Source: Actinomyces sp. oral taxon 170 str. F0386 (GTDB taxonomy: Bacteria; Actinomycetota; Actinomycetes; Actinomycetales; Actinomycetaceae). From it: 64,000 nucleotides of DNA. The stretch lies in assembly GCF_000195595.1 (NCBI RefSeq), contig NZ_GL882544.1, forward strand, positions 248,001 through 312,000, read 5' to 3'. Shown here in pieces: positions 1-10,116 of the stretch; position 1 is the stretch's first letter; every line of letters starts with the position of its first letter. The notes beneath the pieces were generated by a model. That model was not told the origin of the DNA and did no database searches. It saw only the letters and a program-made list of their open reading frames with translations. The position numbers were made by a program, and so were the translations under genes.

Positions 1-384
1 CCAGCCGATGAGCAGGGAGACCAGGCAGACGACTAGCCAGGCGGCGTTGATCATGAGGCCGGCGGCGTAGAAGTTGGAGGCCTCACCACTGCGCCAGGCC
101 CACAGGGCCGAGATGAGGACCAGCACGATCCCACTCACGACCTGGGCCGGCGACTGTCGCTGCACCAAGCGGGCCACGAGGCCGACGGCGCTGACGGCCA
201 GTGAGGCGGCCAGGGCTGCCGCCAGGGCGGTGGGCCGCACCGCCATCACGAGGACGAACACGAGGGTGGGAACGACGGACTCGAGGATACCGCGCCAGCC
301 GCCCACTGCGGCCATGGCGTCGAAACGCTCGGAGTCTATGGCGCCCAGACCCGTGCGGGTGGTATCAGCAGAACGGCCGCTCAT
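1..384 (-). CDS. DUF3159 family membrane protein (3' part cut by window edge)
   Basis: The frame is open from an ATG at 384 to the window edge, so 128 N-terminal residues are visible and the C-terminus is missing. Four hydrophobic stretches (about residues 33-49, 52-72, 80-97 and 104-126) make it a polytopic membrane protein. The order DUF3159, OB-fold, DUF3710, DUF4193 is a conserved actinobacterial block, which supports the DUF3159 call. The start is set by a GGGGAAGAAGGA ribosome-binding stretch, and the gene follows the OB-fold gene by 37 bases, so the two are probably co-transcribed. The function of the family is unknown. Confidence 0.75.
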   Translation of the reverse strand, partial: MSGRSADTTRTGLGAIDSERFDAMAAVGGWRGILESVVPTLVFVLVMAVRPTALAAALAASLAVSAVGLVARLVQRQSPAQVVSGIVLVLISALWAWRSGEASNFYAAGLMINAAWLVVCLVSLLIGW

Positions 385-421
385 TCGTCAGTCCTTCTTC
401 CCCTGAGGTCGCTAGCGGTTG

Positions 422-799
422 CTACTGCCCCGGTCCCAGCAGCTGGTACGCGGGGTTGTGGATCTGCTGGCGATGGATGCCGTCAGCGACCCGGCCCTCG
501 GCCAGCAGGTGGGCGCCCGGTTTGATGCCGGCGATACGTCGCCGGCCCCACCACACCAGATCAATGCTGCCGGTGCCATCGTAGAGCTGCCCGACGAGAA
601 TGGGCTTGTCCTGGCTGGAACGGTAGGTGACCGCCTGCAGAACACCTGAGACTCGGGCCCGTTGACGCGACGCCAAAGACCCGATCGGGTCAGTGCCCCG
701 GCGGCTGGCGGAGCGCTCCTCGTCCTCTGCCTCCAGGTGCTCGCGGCTGGTGCGCAGCGACTTGGACAGCCGCCTCAGTCGGGCGGACAGAGCCGGCAT
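422..799 (-). CDS. OB-fold nucleic-acid-binding protein
   Basis: 125 residues. After a basic N-terminus with many Arg and Ser, residues about 45-120 form an OB-fold (beta strands around ARVSGVLQAVTY, PILVGQLYDGTGSIDLVWWG and HLLAEGRVA), the layout of the tRNA-anticodon/RecG-type OB domain. No catalytic domain is fused. The ATG directly abuts the TAG stop of the upstream DUF3710 gene, implying coupled translation. Orthologues occupy this position in many actinobacteria, but the ligand and pathway are not established. Confidence 0.85.
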   Translation of the reverse strand: MPALSARLRRLSKSLRTSREHLEAEDEERSASRRGTDPIGSLASRQRARVSGVLQAVTYRSSQDKPILVGQLYDGTGSIDLVWWGRRRIAGIKPGAHLLAEGRVADGIHRQQIHNPAYQLLGPGQ

Positions 800-1513
800 C
801 TAACGCACTTCGGCGATGGTCGGGCCGGGGGCCAGCGGGTCGATGCCGGGCAGGTCCTCGGCCTCGGGGCCGGCCACGGCTCCGGGCGCGTGCAGCGGCA
901 GGATCTCCCTGGGAGGGCGGGCCTGGCCGTCGCGAACGACGACGACGCCGCGCAGCACCTCCCGCAGCGCCTGGGCAGACTGCTCGGAGGAGGCGGCATG
1001 CCCCTGGAGGACACCTCGCAGGAACCAGCGGGGGCCGTCGATCCCCAGGAATCTGATCGTGCCGGTCGTCGTGGTGCCGTCAGGGCCTCGCATGGGCAGG
1101 TGGGCGACCAGCTCGGTGCCGTACTCCCCGTAGCTCTCCTCATAGCGGGCACCGTTTCCGGCGAGCTCATCGGCGATGTCGCCTCGCAGCTCGTCCCATA
1201 TGCCGGCGGTGCGCGGTGCGGCGAAGGCACGCAGCTCGAGCGCAGAGCCGCCCAGCGCGAGGACAACGGCGGTGACGGTACCGTCAGGGGCCTGCTCCAT
1301 GCGCAGCTGCATCCCATCAACGGCCGGGATCTGCAGCGACCCCAGGTCGATGCGGGGCACGTCCTCCTGGTCGGCGGGCAGCTCGCTGAGGTCCCAGGGA
1401 CCGGAGGCTGCGGACTCGTCGGGGTCGTCGACGTCAGCCCCGGTGTCGCGCTCGAGGGCGAAGTCGTCGATATCAGTGGATGCGTCGTCACGGCGGCGCG
1501 AGAACAGTCCCAT
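800..1513 (-). CDS. DUF3710 family protein
   Basis: 237 residues starting MGLFSRRRDD; the ATG at 1513 has an AGGAGAACCCC ribosome-binding site. An acidic, Asp-rich stretch (about residues 8-50) precedes the conserved DUF3710 core with segments LGSLQIPAVDGMQLRME and IRFLGIDGPRWFLRGV. The second segment is typical of the family, found mainly in actinobacteria and of unknown biochemical role. It ends immediately before the OB-fold gene. In mycobacteria a dUTPase gene (dut) lies close by in this block; no dut is seen in this window. Confidence 0.85.
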   Translation of the reverse strand: MGLFSRRRDDASTDIDDFALERDTGADVDDPDESAASGPWDLSELPADQEDVPRIDLGSLQIPAVDGMQLRMEQAPDGTVTAVVLALGGSALELRAFAAPRTAGIWDELRGDIADELAGNGARYEESYGEYGTELVAHLPMRGPDGTTTTGTIRFLGIDGPRWFLRGVLQGHAASSEQSAQALREVLRGVVVVRDGQARPPREILPLHAPGAVAGPEAEDLPGIDPLAPGPTIAEVR

Positions 1514-1541
1514 GGGGTTCTCCTGAGTTGTGATAGGAGCG

Positions 1542-1847
1542 TCAGCCGGCGCAGTCGGCGCACACCGGAAGACCGGTCGCCTCGTCGACGAAGGCCAGCT
1601 GACTGCGGTGGTGAACGAGGAAGCACTCCGAGCAGGTGAACTCGTCCTCGAGCTGGGGAACGACATGAACGCTCAGCTCCTCACGGGACAGGTCCGCTCC
1701 GGGCAGCTCGAAGCCTTCAGCCGCCTCGTTCTCGTCCTCCTCGATCGCGGCGGAGGACTGGTCCTTCTGCCGTGAGGTCAGCTCCTCGATGGAATCGGCC
1801 TCGGGCTCGTCATCATTCTTGCGCGGGGCGTCGTAGTCGGTCGCCAT
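1542..1847 (-). CDS. DUF4193 family small zinc-ribbon-like protein
   Basis: 101 residues, beginning MATDYDAPRK, which is characteristic of DUF4193. The middle is acidic. The C-terminal part holds two CxxC pairs (CSEC and CADC) about 27 residues apart, consistent with a metal-binding zinc ribbon. It is the first gene of the leftward block leading to DUF3710 and is divergent from sepH. Its function is unknown; it may bind RNA polymerase or nucleic acid, but nothing here shows that. Confidence 0.85.
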   Translation of the reverse strand: MATDYDAPRKNDDEPEADSIEELTSRQKDQSSAAIEEDENEAAEGFELPGADLSREELSVHVVPQLEDEFTCSECFLVHHRSQLAFVDEATGLPVCADCAG

Positions 1848-2185
1848 GGCCTCGTCACTCTTTCTGTCGACGGCTCTCGGGTGACCTCCGGAAGGCGGGA
1901 GTCGAGTCGCGCACGCGTCACTGGCGTCGCGGCGACGATCGGTACATCCGTCCCGGAAGGCACGCGCACAATAGCACCGACAGGCGGCTCGTCAAGCCAA
2001 ATCGCCCGACGAAAGAGCACAGTTCGCTTGCAGTGCGCTCAGCCCAGGGGATTCACGAGGGTATTCACACGTGCTTCACATGTGGCACACCGCTGCGCCT
2101 CCCACGGCTTGACGTCTGCGGATGGCAGGCTGTGAAACATAGTGGAGCATATCGTGCTGACATCGGGATGAAGGAGGCCCCGCCC
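1848..2185. other. Intergenic region between divergent DUF4193 and sepH
   Basis: About 340 bases without a convincing gene. It must contain the divergent promoters. A TTGACG at 2109-2114 is a possible -35 element for sepH, but no well-spaced -10 hexamer follows it. A pair of CACRTG-type palindromes (ACACGTG and CACATGTG, about 2067-2085) sits upstream of sepH and could be a regulator site. A good ribosome-binding site (AAGGAGG, about 2171-2177) precedes sepH. Confidence 0.4.
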
Positions 2186-3652
2186 ATGGTCGAACTCGAG
2201 CTGCTGGGTGCCAACGGTGACACGATTGTCATGACAGACGAGGACGGCGAGCGCTACAGCATCGTCGTCGACGACGCCCTCAGGGCCGCGGTACGCCGAG
2301 ACCGTGGAGCGATTGTGCCCCCCTCGGGGACGACGACCGAGGGACCGGCACCCCTGCGTCCCCGCCAGCTCCAGGCGTACATGCGTGCCGGCGCCACCGC
2401 GGCCGAGGTCGCGATCAGCACGGGCATGGACGTGGAGCACGTACGCCGCTTCGAGGGACCAGTGCTCGCAGAGCGTCAGTGGGCCGTCTCGCAGGCCCAG
2501 TCCTGCCGCATCGGCTGGGAGAAGGACTCCCCCCTGCTCGGTGAGCTGGTGGTGGACCGGCTGGCCACCCGAGGCGTCGATCCCTCCAGCCTGGAGTGGG
2601 ACGCGCTGCGCGAGGGCCGCGACCCCTGGCTCATCATGGTGACCTTCGTGCAGTCCGCCGAGGAGAAGCAGGCGCGCTGGTCACTGGACCTGACAGCCCG
2701 AGCGGTGCACGCTCTGGATGACGAGGCGCGCTGGCTCACGGAGGCGGGAGCGGGATCCAAGCGCCCTGCCGTCTTCGACCAGGACTCGAAGGCCCCCGGA
2801 GCCTCGGCCACTGCTCCGTCAGCCCAGTCGGGGAGCTCACCCGTCACCGCCGGCTCTCCCAGCACAGGCGTGGTGTCGGCCGTCTCCGCTCCGGCCGCCG
2901 TCTCTGCTGAGCCTGCGGGTCTGGCTGTCGAGATGCCCGCCGGGATGCTGCCGGTGCGGGAGTACTCCCGCCCCACAGGTGGGGCCATGTCGGCGGATGA
3001 CACCGACGCGCTGCTGGCAGATTTGGCCTCCAGCCGGGGCCGACGAGTCGAGGTCGAGGTCCCCCGCGATGACGGCATGGATGACTTCCTCGGGCCGGAG
3101 CAGAGCGACGAGGACGCCTTCACCGATCCTCACGGCATCGACTACACCAGCAGCCCGGAAAGCCCCGAGGTTCCCTCTCCCCCGGCCAGAGGGATTGAGG
3201 AGCACCGTACCGAGGCCCGCCGTGCCGAGGCGGCCGACGAGTCCTTGGAGCAGGCTGCGGGTCTGAGCGCCCAGGTCTACTCCATGTCGGAGCGTCGACG
3301 TCTACACACAGGCAACCACCCGGCCGGGAGCAGGCTGGTGACGGCCTCCAGCGCACCCTCCGCAGCGCCGTCGGCTCCGAGCCCCGCCGTGGAGCGGGTA
3401 CCGGTGGGGAGTCAGGCTCCTGCGGGTGCGGACAGTCCTACTGAGCCGGTGCCGGAGATCCCCATGCCCTCGCGCTCAGAGGTCGTCGCCAAGGCCTCGC
3501 CGGGAGCGTCGGCCGCCCAAGGAGCGGGCACGCAGGAGCCACTGCCCGACATGCCCAGGACGACCACCCCGGCCAAGAAGAAGTCGCGTCGGCGCTCGCG
3601 CCGTTCCGTGCCCTCCTGGGACGAGATCGTCTTCGGTGCCAGGCCCGAGTAG
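2186..3652 (+). CDS. sepH: SepH-type septation protein (DUF3071)
   Basis: 488 residues from the ATG at 2186, which follows an AAGGAGG ribosome-binding site; the frame is open far upstream but that part is not protein-like. The N-terminal domain (about 1-150) matches the SepH/DUF3071 pattern: MVELELLGANGDTIVMTDEDG, then a helix-turn-helix at about residues 59-92. The rest is long, Pro/Ala/Ser-rich and probably disordered, ending in a basic tail (KKKSRRRSRRS). SepH binds FtsZ and promotes Z-ring assembly in Streptomyces. The call rests on the N-terminal domain and the location. Confidence 0.85.
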   Translation: MVELELLGANGDTIVMTDEDGERYSIVVDDALRAAVRRDRGAIVPPSGTTTEGPAPLRPRQLQAYMRAGATAAEVAISTGMDVEHVRRFEGPVLAERQWAVSQAQSCRIGWEKDSPLLGELVVDRLATRGVDPSSLEWDALREGRDPWLIMVTFVQSAEEKQARWSLDLTARAVHALDDEARWLTEAGAGSKRPAVFDQDSKAPGASATAPSAQSGSSPVTAGSPSTGVVSAVSAPAAVSAEPAGLAVEMPAGMLPVREYSRPTGGAMSADDTDALLADLASSRGRRVEVEVPRDDGMDDFLGPEQSDEDAFTDPHGIDYTSSPESPEVPSPPARGIEEHRTEARRAEAADESLEQAAGLSAQVYSMSERRRLHTGNHPAGSRLVTASSAPSAAPSAPSPAVERVPVGSQAPAGADSPTEPVPEIPMPSRSEVVAKASPGASAAQGAGTQEPLPDMPRTTTPAKKKSRRRSRRSVPSWDEIVFGARPE

Positions 3653-3679
3653 CCGGATCGCGCACAGAGTCCACAGGGT

Positions 3680-3718
3680 CCGGAGCCTCTCAGAACGCTT
3701 GGGCTCTCGGAGCTCCGG
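3680..3718. terminator. Possible bidirectional terminator between sepH and the phosphodiesterase gene
   Basis: CCGGAGC at 3680-3686 can pair with GCTCCGG at 3712-3718 around a 25-base interior. It lies between two convergent genes. There is no clear T run, so this is a weak call. Confidence 0.3.
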
Positions 3719-3724
3719 GCCGCG

Positions 3725-5053
3725 TCAGGCCTCGGTGACCAGCAGCGGCACCTCGGTCTCCGCCGTTGTGAAGGAGCCGTGGACGCCAGTCATGGAGATG
3801 GCCGACTCGGAGTGGACCCTGGGGTCCACGAGCACCCAGGTGCCGGCCATGGCTACGACGACGTCACCGACCACGCCTCGCGCCCGTGCCCTGAGAGCCC
3901 CCAGATGCTCGGCGGCCTGCTCGCGGGTGCCGATCCACGCCGCCCGCTCCCCCAGTACGTCACGGTACCGGCGGGCCACCTCCGCGGCGAGGTCGGCGTC
4001 TCCGTCGGCAACGTGCAGGTGCGTCAGGCGGGGCTCGCCGGCCACGGCGACGACGTCGCGCGCGAGCTCGCGGTGGGCGCTCAGGTCGATACGGTGGTCG
4101 GCATCGGTATCGACCATGCCGTGATCAGCACTCAAAATGAGTCTTGTGCCAGCGGGGACTCGGCGGACCAACTCGGCCATAGCGGCGTCGAGGCGCTCGA
4201 GCTGGGCCAGCCACTGCGCACTGAGCCAGCCGTGCCTGTGGCCAGTCTTGTCCAGCTCGCCGACATAGAGGTAGACCAGGGGTGTTCCACGGCGCAGGGC
4301 GCTCGCGGCCAGGCCGGGCCGGTCCTCCATGCGGTCGGCCCCCAGGTGCTCGGTGCCCCGCAGGGCTGCCTCGGTCAGGCCGGAACCGGCGAAGCGGGCC
4401 GGCCCGATGCTCACCGCGCTTCCTGCCGGGAGGCGCTCGAAGATCGTGGGAATGTCCTGCCAGGTCCGGGGGCTGGGGACGCCATCACCCTTCCAGGTGA
4501 TGAGACTGAGGACCTGGTCGGAGCGGGGGGCCGTTGAAGCGGGAAGAGTAGGCCCCAGATGGGGCTTGAGCACCGAGTAGCCGACCATGCCGGTGGTGCC
4601 GGGCAGGGCGGAGGTTCCCAGCATGGTCAGGGCCGCAGCCGTCGTCGAAGGACGACAGGTGAGGATCCCGGCGCCGTCATTGCCGTCGCTGTTGTCCTGC
4701 TGAGCCAGCCAGCGTCGCAGAGTGGGGGTGTGCCCGCGACGCTGACGGAGCATCTCCAGGCCCAGCCCGTCCACGAGGACGACAACGGTTCCGGGGCTAC
4801 CGTCGGGAGCCTCGCCGGGGCCGTCACCCACCTTGATCCCCCAGCTGCGGGCGACCAGACGGGCCTGGGAGTCGGAGACGACTGAATCAGCGACGACGTC
4901 GCTGTCGCACTCGATGTCGCCGAGGGTCAGCCCGGCACTGACAGCGCCAACCGCCAGGACGTAGCGCAGAGCCGGTTCCTGGACGGGTTTCGAAGCGGAA
5001 ATCGGCGAGGTTTCCTCGGCAGCGGTCTGGAGCCTCATTACCGGTGCCGTCAC
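3725..5053 (-). CDS. Alkaline-phosphatase-superfamily phosphodiesterase / nucleotide pyrophosphatase
   Basis: 442 residues from a GTG start whose first bases overlap the stop of the upstream DUF5998 gene (GTGA). The metal-binding elements of the alkaline-phosphatase/type I phosphodiesterase fold are visible: VVVLVDGLG near residue 90 with a downstream Thr nucleophile candidate in the TTAA segment, YVGELDKTGHRHG in the middle, and LSADHGM further on, then a late His. There is no signal peptide, so it is likely cytoplasmic. Actinobacterial homologues are annotated as nucleotide pyrophosphatases; the true substrate is unknown. It is operonic with DUF5998. Confidence 0.85.
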   Translation of the reverse strand: MTAPVMRLQTAAEETSPISASKPVQEPALRYVLAVGAVSAGLTLGDIECDSDVVADSVVSDSQARLVARSWGIKVGDGPGEAPDGSPGTVVVLVDGLGLEMLRQRRGHTPTLRRWLAQQDNSDGNDGAGILTCRPSTTAAALTMLGTSALPGTTGMVGYSVLKPHLGPTLPASTAPRSDQVLSLITWKGDGVPSPRTWQDIPTIFERLPAGSAVSIGPARFAGSGLTEAALRGTEHLGADRMEDRPGLAASALRRGTPLVYLYVGELDKTGHRHGWLSAQWLAQLERLDAAMAELVRRVPAGTRLILSADHGMVDTDADHRIDLSAHRELARDVVAVAGEPRLTHLHVADGDADLAAEVARRYRDVLGERAAWIGTREQAAEHLGALRARARGVVGDVVVAMAGTWVLVDPRVHSESAISMTGVHGSFTTAETEVPLLVTEA

Positions 5054-5691
5054 AGGGAGGCGGCGCGGGCCGTCATCTGCGAGAGCCGGCTGGCGAAGGT
5101 CTCGGCCCGGGCCAGGGCCGCCGCTCCCTCGACGCCCGCGGCCACACGGATGACGACGTCGTCGGGTACGGAGACGCCGGTCATGCCGTGGTCGGCCTGG
5201 CAGTCGGGATCCCCGCAGGTGGCCGGTTCCATGTCGATGCGGCGCACCGATCCCCAGGAGACCGCGATCGTCATCTCGGTCAAGGTGCCGCCTCCCTGGG
5301 CGGGATCGGACACGCCCCGGGTCAGAGCCATGGAGCGGATGCGGCTGAGCGGAACGGCCTCGCTGGTGGCCAGGGCGCCGGGGCTGCCGTCGTCACGAGG
5401 GGCGTCGTCGACGTGGACGATGATGAGGCGGGTCGAGGTCAGGGACAGGACGGTCAGGTGCCGGTGGACGGCCTCGGCGAAGGTGGTCTCAGCCTGGACC
5501 ATGCCGGAGATGATCTCCTCCTCGCCCGAGGCCAGCCGGAGGGTGTCGAGCACCAGCTCGGGATAGTAGCCGGCGAGCTCCACCTGCTGCGCCAGATCGA
5601 CGGCCGCGTCCTGCAGCGCCTCAGAGGTAGCCGAGCCAGGGGCCGGGCTGGCGGCCGAGTTCTGGCGTGAGTGGGTCGTCATGGTCGTCAT
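5050..5691 (-). CDS. DUF5998 family protein
   Basis: 213 residues, starting with a repeated MTTMTT so that either the ATG at 5691 or the one at 5682 could be used. The body is a soluble alpha/beta protein with the conserved segment EPATCGDPDCQADHG (C and H residues that could bind a metal) near residue 160. It overlaps the downstream phosphodiesterase by four bases, a pairing seen widely in actinobacteria. No function is known. Confidence 0.8.
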   Translation of the reverse strand: MTTMTTHSRQNSAASPAPGSATSEALQDAAVDLAQQVELAGYYPELVLDTLRLASGEEEIISGMVQAETTFAEAVHRHLTVLSLTSTRLIIVHVDDAPRDDGSPGALATSEAVPLSRIRSMALTRGVSDPAQGGGTLTEMTIAVSWGSVRRIDMEPATCGDPDCQADHGMTGVSVPDDVVIRVAAGVEGAAALARAETFASRLSQMTARAASL

Positions 5692-5820
5692 TGTGCCATC
5701 GTCGTCGAGTGCCGGTAGCCCGGCCCTGGCCTGGAGCGATCGCTCTCAGCGGGGGCGTCTGACCTGTCACGCCCGGGTGTCGTGGTTTGTTTTCGGCTCG
5801 GTTCCTCGGAGAATGCGCTC

Positions 5821-8373
5821 ATGCCGAAGTCTGCCTCCACCCAGGCTCCTCCCCCGACCGACGGGGAGATCGTCGACCTTGACCTGTCCACGGAGATGCG
5901 TACCAGCTTCTTGGAGTACGCCTACTCCGTCATCTACGCGCGCGCCCTGCCCGACGCGCGCGACGGGCTCAAGCCGGTTCAGCGTCGCATCCTGTTCCAG
6001 ATGGACCGCATGGGTCTGCGTCCCGACCGACCGCACGTGAAGTCCTCCCGGGTCGTGGGCGATGTCATGGGGCGGCTACACCCCCACGGCGACACCGCGA
6101 TCTACGAGGCGCTGGTACGCCTGGCGCAGCCCTTCACGATGCGTCTGCCACTCATTGACGGGCACGGCAACTTCGGCTCCCTGGATGACGGTCCGGCGGC
6201 CCCCCGCTACACCGAGGCGCGTCTGGCCGCGTCGGCCCTGACGCTGACGGCGGACCTGGATGAGGACACGGTCGACTTCGCCCCAAACTACGACTACACA
6301 CTCACCGAGCCCGAGGTGCTGCCGGCCGCCTTCCCGAACCTGCTGGTCAATGGCGCGGCAGGCATCGCGGTGGGCATGGCCACGAACATGCCGCCGCACA
6401 ACCTCGTGGAGGTGGTTGCCGCTGCCCGGCACCTGCTGACCCACCCGGAGGCGAGCCTGGAGGAGCTCATGGCCTTCGTGCCGGGGCCGGATCTGCCCGC
6501 CGGTGGCATGATCGTGGGCCTGGACGGGATCCGGGAGGCCTACCGCGTGGGACGCGGCAAGTTCCTCACGCGGGCCACCGCCCACGTGGAGTCCGTCTCC
6601 CCACGCCGCAAGGGCATCGTGGTCACTGAGCTGCCCTACATGGTGGGGCCCGAGAAGATCATCGCCCGGATCAAGGAGGCGGTGGGATCCAAGAAGCTCC
6701 AGGGCATCACCGACGTCGCGGACCTGACCGACCGCAGGCACGGAACCCGCCTGGTCATCAGCGTCAAGAACGGTTACAACCCCGAGGCCGTCCTGGCCCA
6801 GCTCTACAAGCACACGCCGCTGGAGGACTCCTTCGGCATCAACAACGTCTCCCTCGTGGACGGCCAGCCCCACACCCTGGGGCTGCGCGAGCTGCTGGAG
6901 GTGTTCGTGCGCCACCGTCTCACGGTGGTCACCCGGCGCACCCGGTTCCGCCTAGGCAAGCGCCGCGAGCGCGCCCACCTGGTGGACGGCCTGCTCATCG
7001 CCATCCTCGACATTGACGAGGTCATCGCCGTCATCCGCTCCTCCGACGACGCCGCCACGGCGCGCTCTCGGCTCATGCAGGTCTTCGACCTCACCGAGCC
7101 GCAGGCCAGCTACATCCTCGAGCTCCAGCTGCGCCGGCTCACGAAGTTCTCGGTTATCGAGCTGGAGAAGGAGCGCGACGAGCTGGCCCGGGAGATCGAG
7201 GCCCTCGAGGCGATCCTGGCCGACGAGGTCCTGCTGCGGCGCGTGGTCTCCCGTGAGCTGGCGGCCGTGGCCGAGCAGTTCGGCACCTCGCGGCGCACGG
7301 TGCTGCTGGAGACATCCGGCGAGCGTGTGACGTCGTCGGCCAGCGTCGCGCCGCCCGAGGACGACGCCTCGGGGGCCACCGGTGGCAGTACGGTCAAGCA
7401 GGCCAAAGCCTCCGCAGAGCCGATGACGCTCATGCCGGGTTCGTCCCCGGTCCCGCTGACCGTTCCCGACGACCCGTGCCGGGTGATGCTCTCGGCGACC
7501 GGCCTGGTGGCGCGCACCCCTGGCGCTGAGCCGGTCGCCCGCACCGGTGGGCGCCGGCCCCATGACGCCCTGACGTCTCAGGTGGCGACCACGGCGCGTG
7601 GGCGGATCGGTGCGGTCACCGACACGGGGCGGCTGGTGCTGCTCGATGTCGTCTCCACCTCGGAGGTGCCCCGCACAGAGGAGGCTCCGGGGCTGGCCGG
7701 TGCGACTCAGGTGCGCCAGCTGGTGGACACCGAGCCCGAGGAGAAGGTGGTGGGGCTGGTCCCGGTGGGCTCGGCCGACAACCCACCGATCGTTCTGGCC
7801 ACGGCCGACGGTGTCATCAAGCGGGTCAAGCCCGGTGATGAGCCCAGGAACGCCGAGAGCTGGGAGGTCATCTCCCTGTCCGACGACGACCGGGTGGTCT
7901 TCGCCGGCACCGCGAGGGATACGGACTTCCTGGCCCTGGTGACCTCTGACGCCCAGCTGTTGCGGTTCCAGGCCGCCAAGGTGCGCCCGCAGGGCCGGGG
8001 CGCCGGTGGCATGGCGGGGATCTCGCTGCGCGAGGGCGCCCGGGTCATCGCCGGTGCGGCAGTTCCCGAGGATCTGCTGGCCGAGGCCGTGGTGGTGACG
8101 GTGGCCGGGTCCGAGAGCTCGCTTCCGGGCACCGGCGGTGGCAGTGTCAAAGTGACCCCGTTGGACCGGTACCCGGCCAAGGGACGGGCCACGGGCGGGG
8201 TGCGTTCCCACCGCTTCCTGCGCGGTGAGGACGAGCTGGTGGCCGCCTGGGTGGGAGTGGCGCCGGCGCGGGCGCTGCGCGAGGGCGGTAAGCCGGTCGC
8301 GCTGCCGGAGGCCGACGAGCGGCGCGACGGCTCCGGCTCACCACTGCCCTCCCCCATCATCGGCATCGGCTGA
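5821..8373 (+). CDS. parC: DNA topoisomerase IV subunit A (ParC)
   Basis: 850 residues from the ATG at 5821; an upstream in-frame GTG at 5782 would add 13 unconserved residues. Type IIA topoisomerase A subunit: breakage-reunion domain with catalytic Tyr130 in the PRYTEARL motif and the quinolone-resistance region [15 protein letters not shown] (about 86-100), then a coiled-coil tower domain and a C-terminal beta-pinwheel. It partners with ParE (13549-11297) to decatenate daughter chromosomes. parE lying two genes away, with no recF or dnaA nearby, favours ParC over GyrA; Streptomyces also keeps parC and parE near each other. Confidence 0.92.
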   Translation: MPKSASTQAPPPTDGEIVDLDLSTEMRTSFLEYAYSVIYARALPDARDGLKPVQRRILFQMDRMGLRPDRPHVKSSRVVGDVMGRLHPHGDTAIYEALVRLAQPFTMRLPLIDGHGNFGSLDDGPAAPRYTEARLAASALTLTADLDEDTVDFAPNYDYTLTEPEVLPAAFPNLLVNGAAGIAVGMATNMPPHNLVEVVAAARHLLTHPEASLEELMAFVPGPDLPAGGMIVGLDGIREAYRVGRGKFLTRATAHVESVSPRRKGIVVTELPYMVGPEKIIARIKEAVGSKKLQGITDVADLTDRRHGTRLVISVKNGYNPEAVLAQLYKHTPLEDSFGINNVSLVDGQPHTLGLRELLEVFVRHRLTVVTRRTRFRLGKRRERAHLVDGLLIAILDIDEVIAVIRSSDDAATARSRLMQVFDLTEPQASYILELQLRRLTKFSVIELEKERDELAREIEALEAILADEVLLRRVVSRELAAVAEQFGTSRRTVLLETSGERVTSSASVAPPEDDASGATGGSTVKQAKASAEPMTLMPGSSPVPLTVPDDPCRVMLSATGLVARTPGAEPVARTGGRRPHDALTSQVATTARGRIGAVTDTGRLVLLDVVSTSEVPRTEEAPGLAGATQVRQLVDTEPEEKVVGLVPVGSADNPPIVLATADGVIKRVKPGDEPRNAESWEVISLSDDDRVVFAGTARDTDFLALVTSDAQLLRFQAAKVRPQGRGAGGMAGISLREGARVIAGAAVPEDLLAEAVVVTVAGSESSLPGTGGGSVKVTPLDRYPAKGRATGGVRSHRFLRGEDELVAAWVGVAPARALREGGKPVALPEADERRDGSGSPLPSPIIGIG

Positions 8374-8443
8374 GCGGGTCGGACCTGGGCGGAGCGCCCC
8401 GGAAAACCGTCCGTGAACATGCCGGATGTGCCTAGAGTGACTC

Positions 8444-10087
8444 ATGGCTGATCGACCGCCCGCAGACCTGCTGCTCAGGGACGTGCGTATCGTCCCCTTC
8501 CGTTCCCGCACCGAGCTGGGCAGGCTCCGTCGCGGCGGCTGGGGCCCGGGTCTCTTAGACGTTCCGCTCTGCCCGGGCGAGCCCGTGGACGTGCGCGTGG
8601 AGACCGGCCGCGTCGTCGAGGTGGGGCGGGGGCTGAGCACATATGGAACGCAGGTGCTTCAGGCCGGTGGCGCCTTCCTCATCCCAGGCCTGTGGGACGC
8701 CCACGCCCACCTGGACATGGAGGCGGCGCGCTCGGCTCGCATCGACACGCTGGCCACCGGCAGCGCCGAGGAGGCCCTGGAGCTGGTGGCCCAAGCGCTA
8801 CGGGATCTGCCTGCGGGGTCGCGGCCGGCCACGATCCAGGGCTTTGGGCACCGCCTGTCCAACTGGCCTCGGGTGCCCACTGTGGCCGAGCTCGATGCCG
8901 TCACCGGTGAGATCCCCACGCTGCTCATCTCCGGGGACGTGCACTCAGGGTGGCTGAACTCGGCGGCGCTGCGTATCTTCGGTCTGCCGCAGGCCAGCGC
9001 CCAGGAGCTGGGGGCGCCGATGAAGGAGGATCCCTGGTTCGCTCTGCTGGACCGGCTCGATGAGGTCCCGGGCACGCGCGAGCTGCGCGAGTCCGGCTAT
9101 CGGCAGGTCCTGGCCGACATGCTGGCCCGAGGGGTGACCGGGGTAGTCGACATGAGCTGGTCGGAGGATCCCGACGACTGGCCGAGGCGTCTGCAGGCCA
9201 TGGCGGCTCAGGGCGTCCTTCCCGAGGCGCTGCCCCGCATCCGCATCGCGGTCTACCGCGACAAGCTGGAGCACTGGATCACCCGGGGCCTGCGCACCGG
9301 GACCGAGATGGCGGGCTCGCCGCACCTGCCCGATGGCTCCCCGGTACTGGTTCAAGGTCCGCTCAAGGTGATCGCCGACGGGTCGATGGGCTCGGGCAGC
9401 GCGCACATGTGCGAGCCCTACCCGGCCGAGCTGGGTCTGGAGCACGCCTGCGGCGTGGTCAATATCGACCGGGCCGAGCTCACCGATCTCATGGCCCGGG
9501 CCGGGCGGCAGGGTTACGAGATGGCCATCCACGCCATCGGGGACGCGGCTGTCGACGACGTCGCCGCCGCCTTCGCGAGCTCGGGGGCCGTCGGGCGCCT
9601 GGAGCACGCCCAGCTGCTGCCCGCCGACGCCCTCAATGACCCTGACGGTGCTCTTAGGCGCCTTGTGGCCTGCGGCGTTGAGCTGTCGGTTCAGCCGGCC
9701 CACCTCATCGACGACTGGGCGGCGGTGGGCCGGGTATGGCCGGGGCTGGAGGAGCGCACCTACGCGTTTGCGGACATGGTGGCCGCGGGGGCTCTGCTGC
9801 AGCTGGGATCGGATGCCCCGGTGGCGCCGCTGGACCCGTGGCTGGCGATGTCGGCGGCTGTCGGGCGCAGGACGCCGGACGGCTCGGTATGGTCGCCCGC
9901 TCAGCGGCTCACGGCCGAGGAGGCTCTGGCGGCCAGTGTCGACGGTGCCGACCCGGTGGCGGTGGGTTCACCGGCCGACCTGGTACTCCTGGCCGAGGAC
10001 CCTCTGCGTCTCGGGGCCGAGGCGCTGGCCCGGGTGAGGCCTCTGGCCACGATCGTGGCCGGCGCCGTGGCCCACCAGCGGGCCTGA
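8444..10087 (+). CDS. YtcJ-type metal-dependent amidohydrolase
   Basis: 547 residues. A short N-terminal beta-sandwich leads into the amidohydrolase barrel: metal ligands in LWDAHAHLD (about residue 85), a Lys/Asp region KVIADGSMGSG, HAIGDAAVDD and EHAQLL, and the final Asp in LGSDAPVAP. It belongs to the amidohydrolase_3 (YtcJ-like) group, whose members hydrolyse N-acyl or cyclic amide bonds; the substrate cannot be deduced. TAGAGT at 8433-8438 ends five bases before the ATG and there is no ribosome-binding site, so the mRNA may be leaderless. Confidence 0.88.
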   Translation: MADRPPADLLLRDVRIVPFRSRTELGRLRRGGWGPGLLDVPLCPGEPVDVRVETGRVVEVGRGLSTYGTQVLQAGGAFLIPGLWDAHAHLDMEAARSARIDTLATGSAEEALELVAQALRDLPAGSRPATIQGFGHRLSNWPRVPTVAELDAVTGEIPTLLISGDVHSGWLNSAALRIFGLPQASAQELGAPMKEDPWFALLDRLDEVPGTRELRESGYRQVLADMLARGVTGVVDMSWSEDPDDWPRRLQAMAAQGVLPEALPRIRIAVYRDKLEHWITRGLRTGTEMAGSPHLPDGSPVLVQGPLKVIADGSMGSGSAHMCEPYPAELGLEHACGVVNIDRAELTDLMARAGRQGYEMAIHAIGDAAVDDVAAAFASSGAVGRLEHAQLLPADALNDPDGALRRLVACGVELSVQPAHLIDDWAAVGRVWPGLEERTYAFADMVAAGALLQLGSDAPVAPLDPWLAMSAAVGRRTPDGSVWSPAQRLTAEEALAASVDGADPVAVGSPADLVLLAEDPLRLGAEALARVRPLATIVAGAVAHQRA

Positions 10088-10116
10088 ACCGCCCGGGTCG
10101 ACGCTGGGTAGGCTGC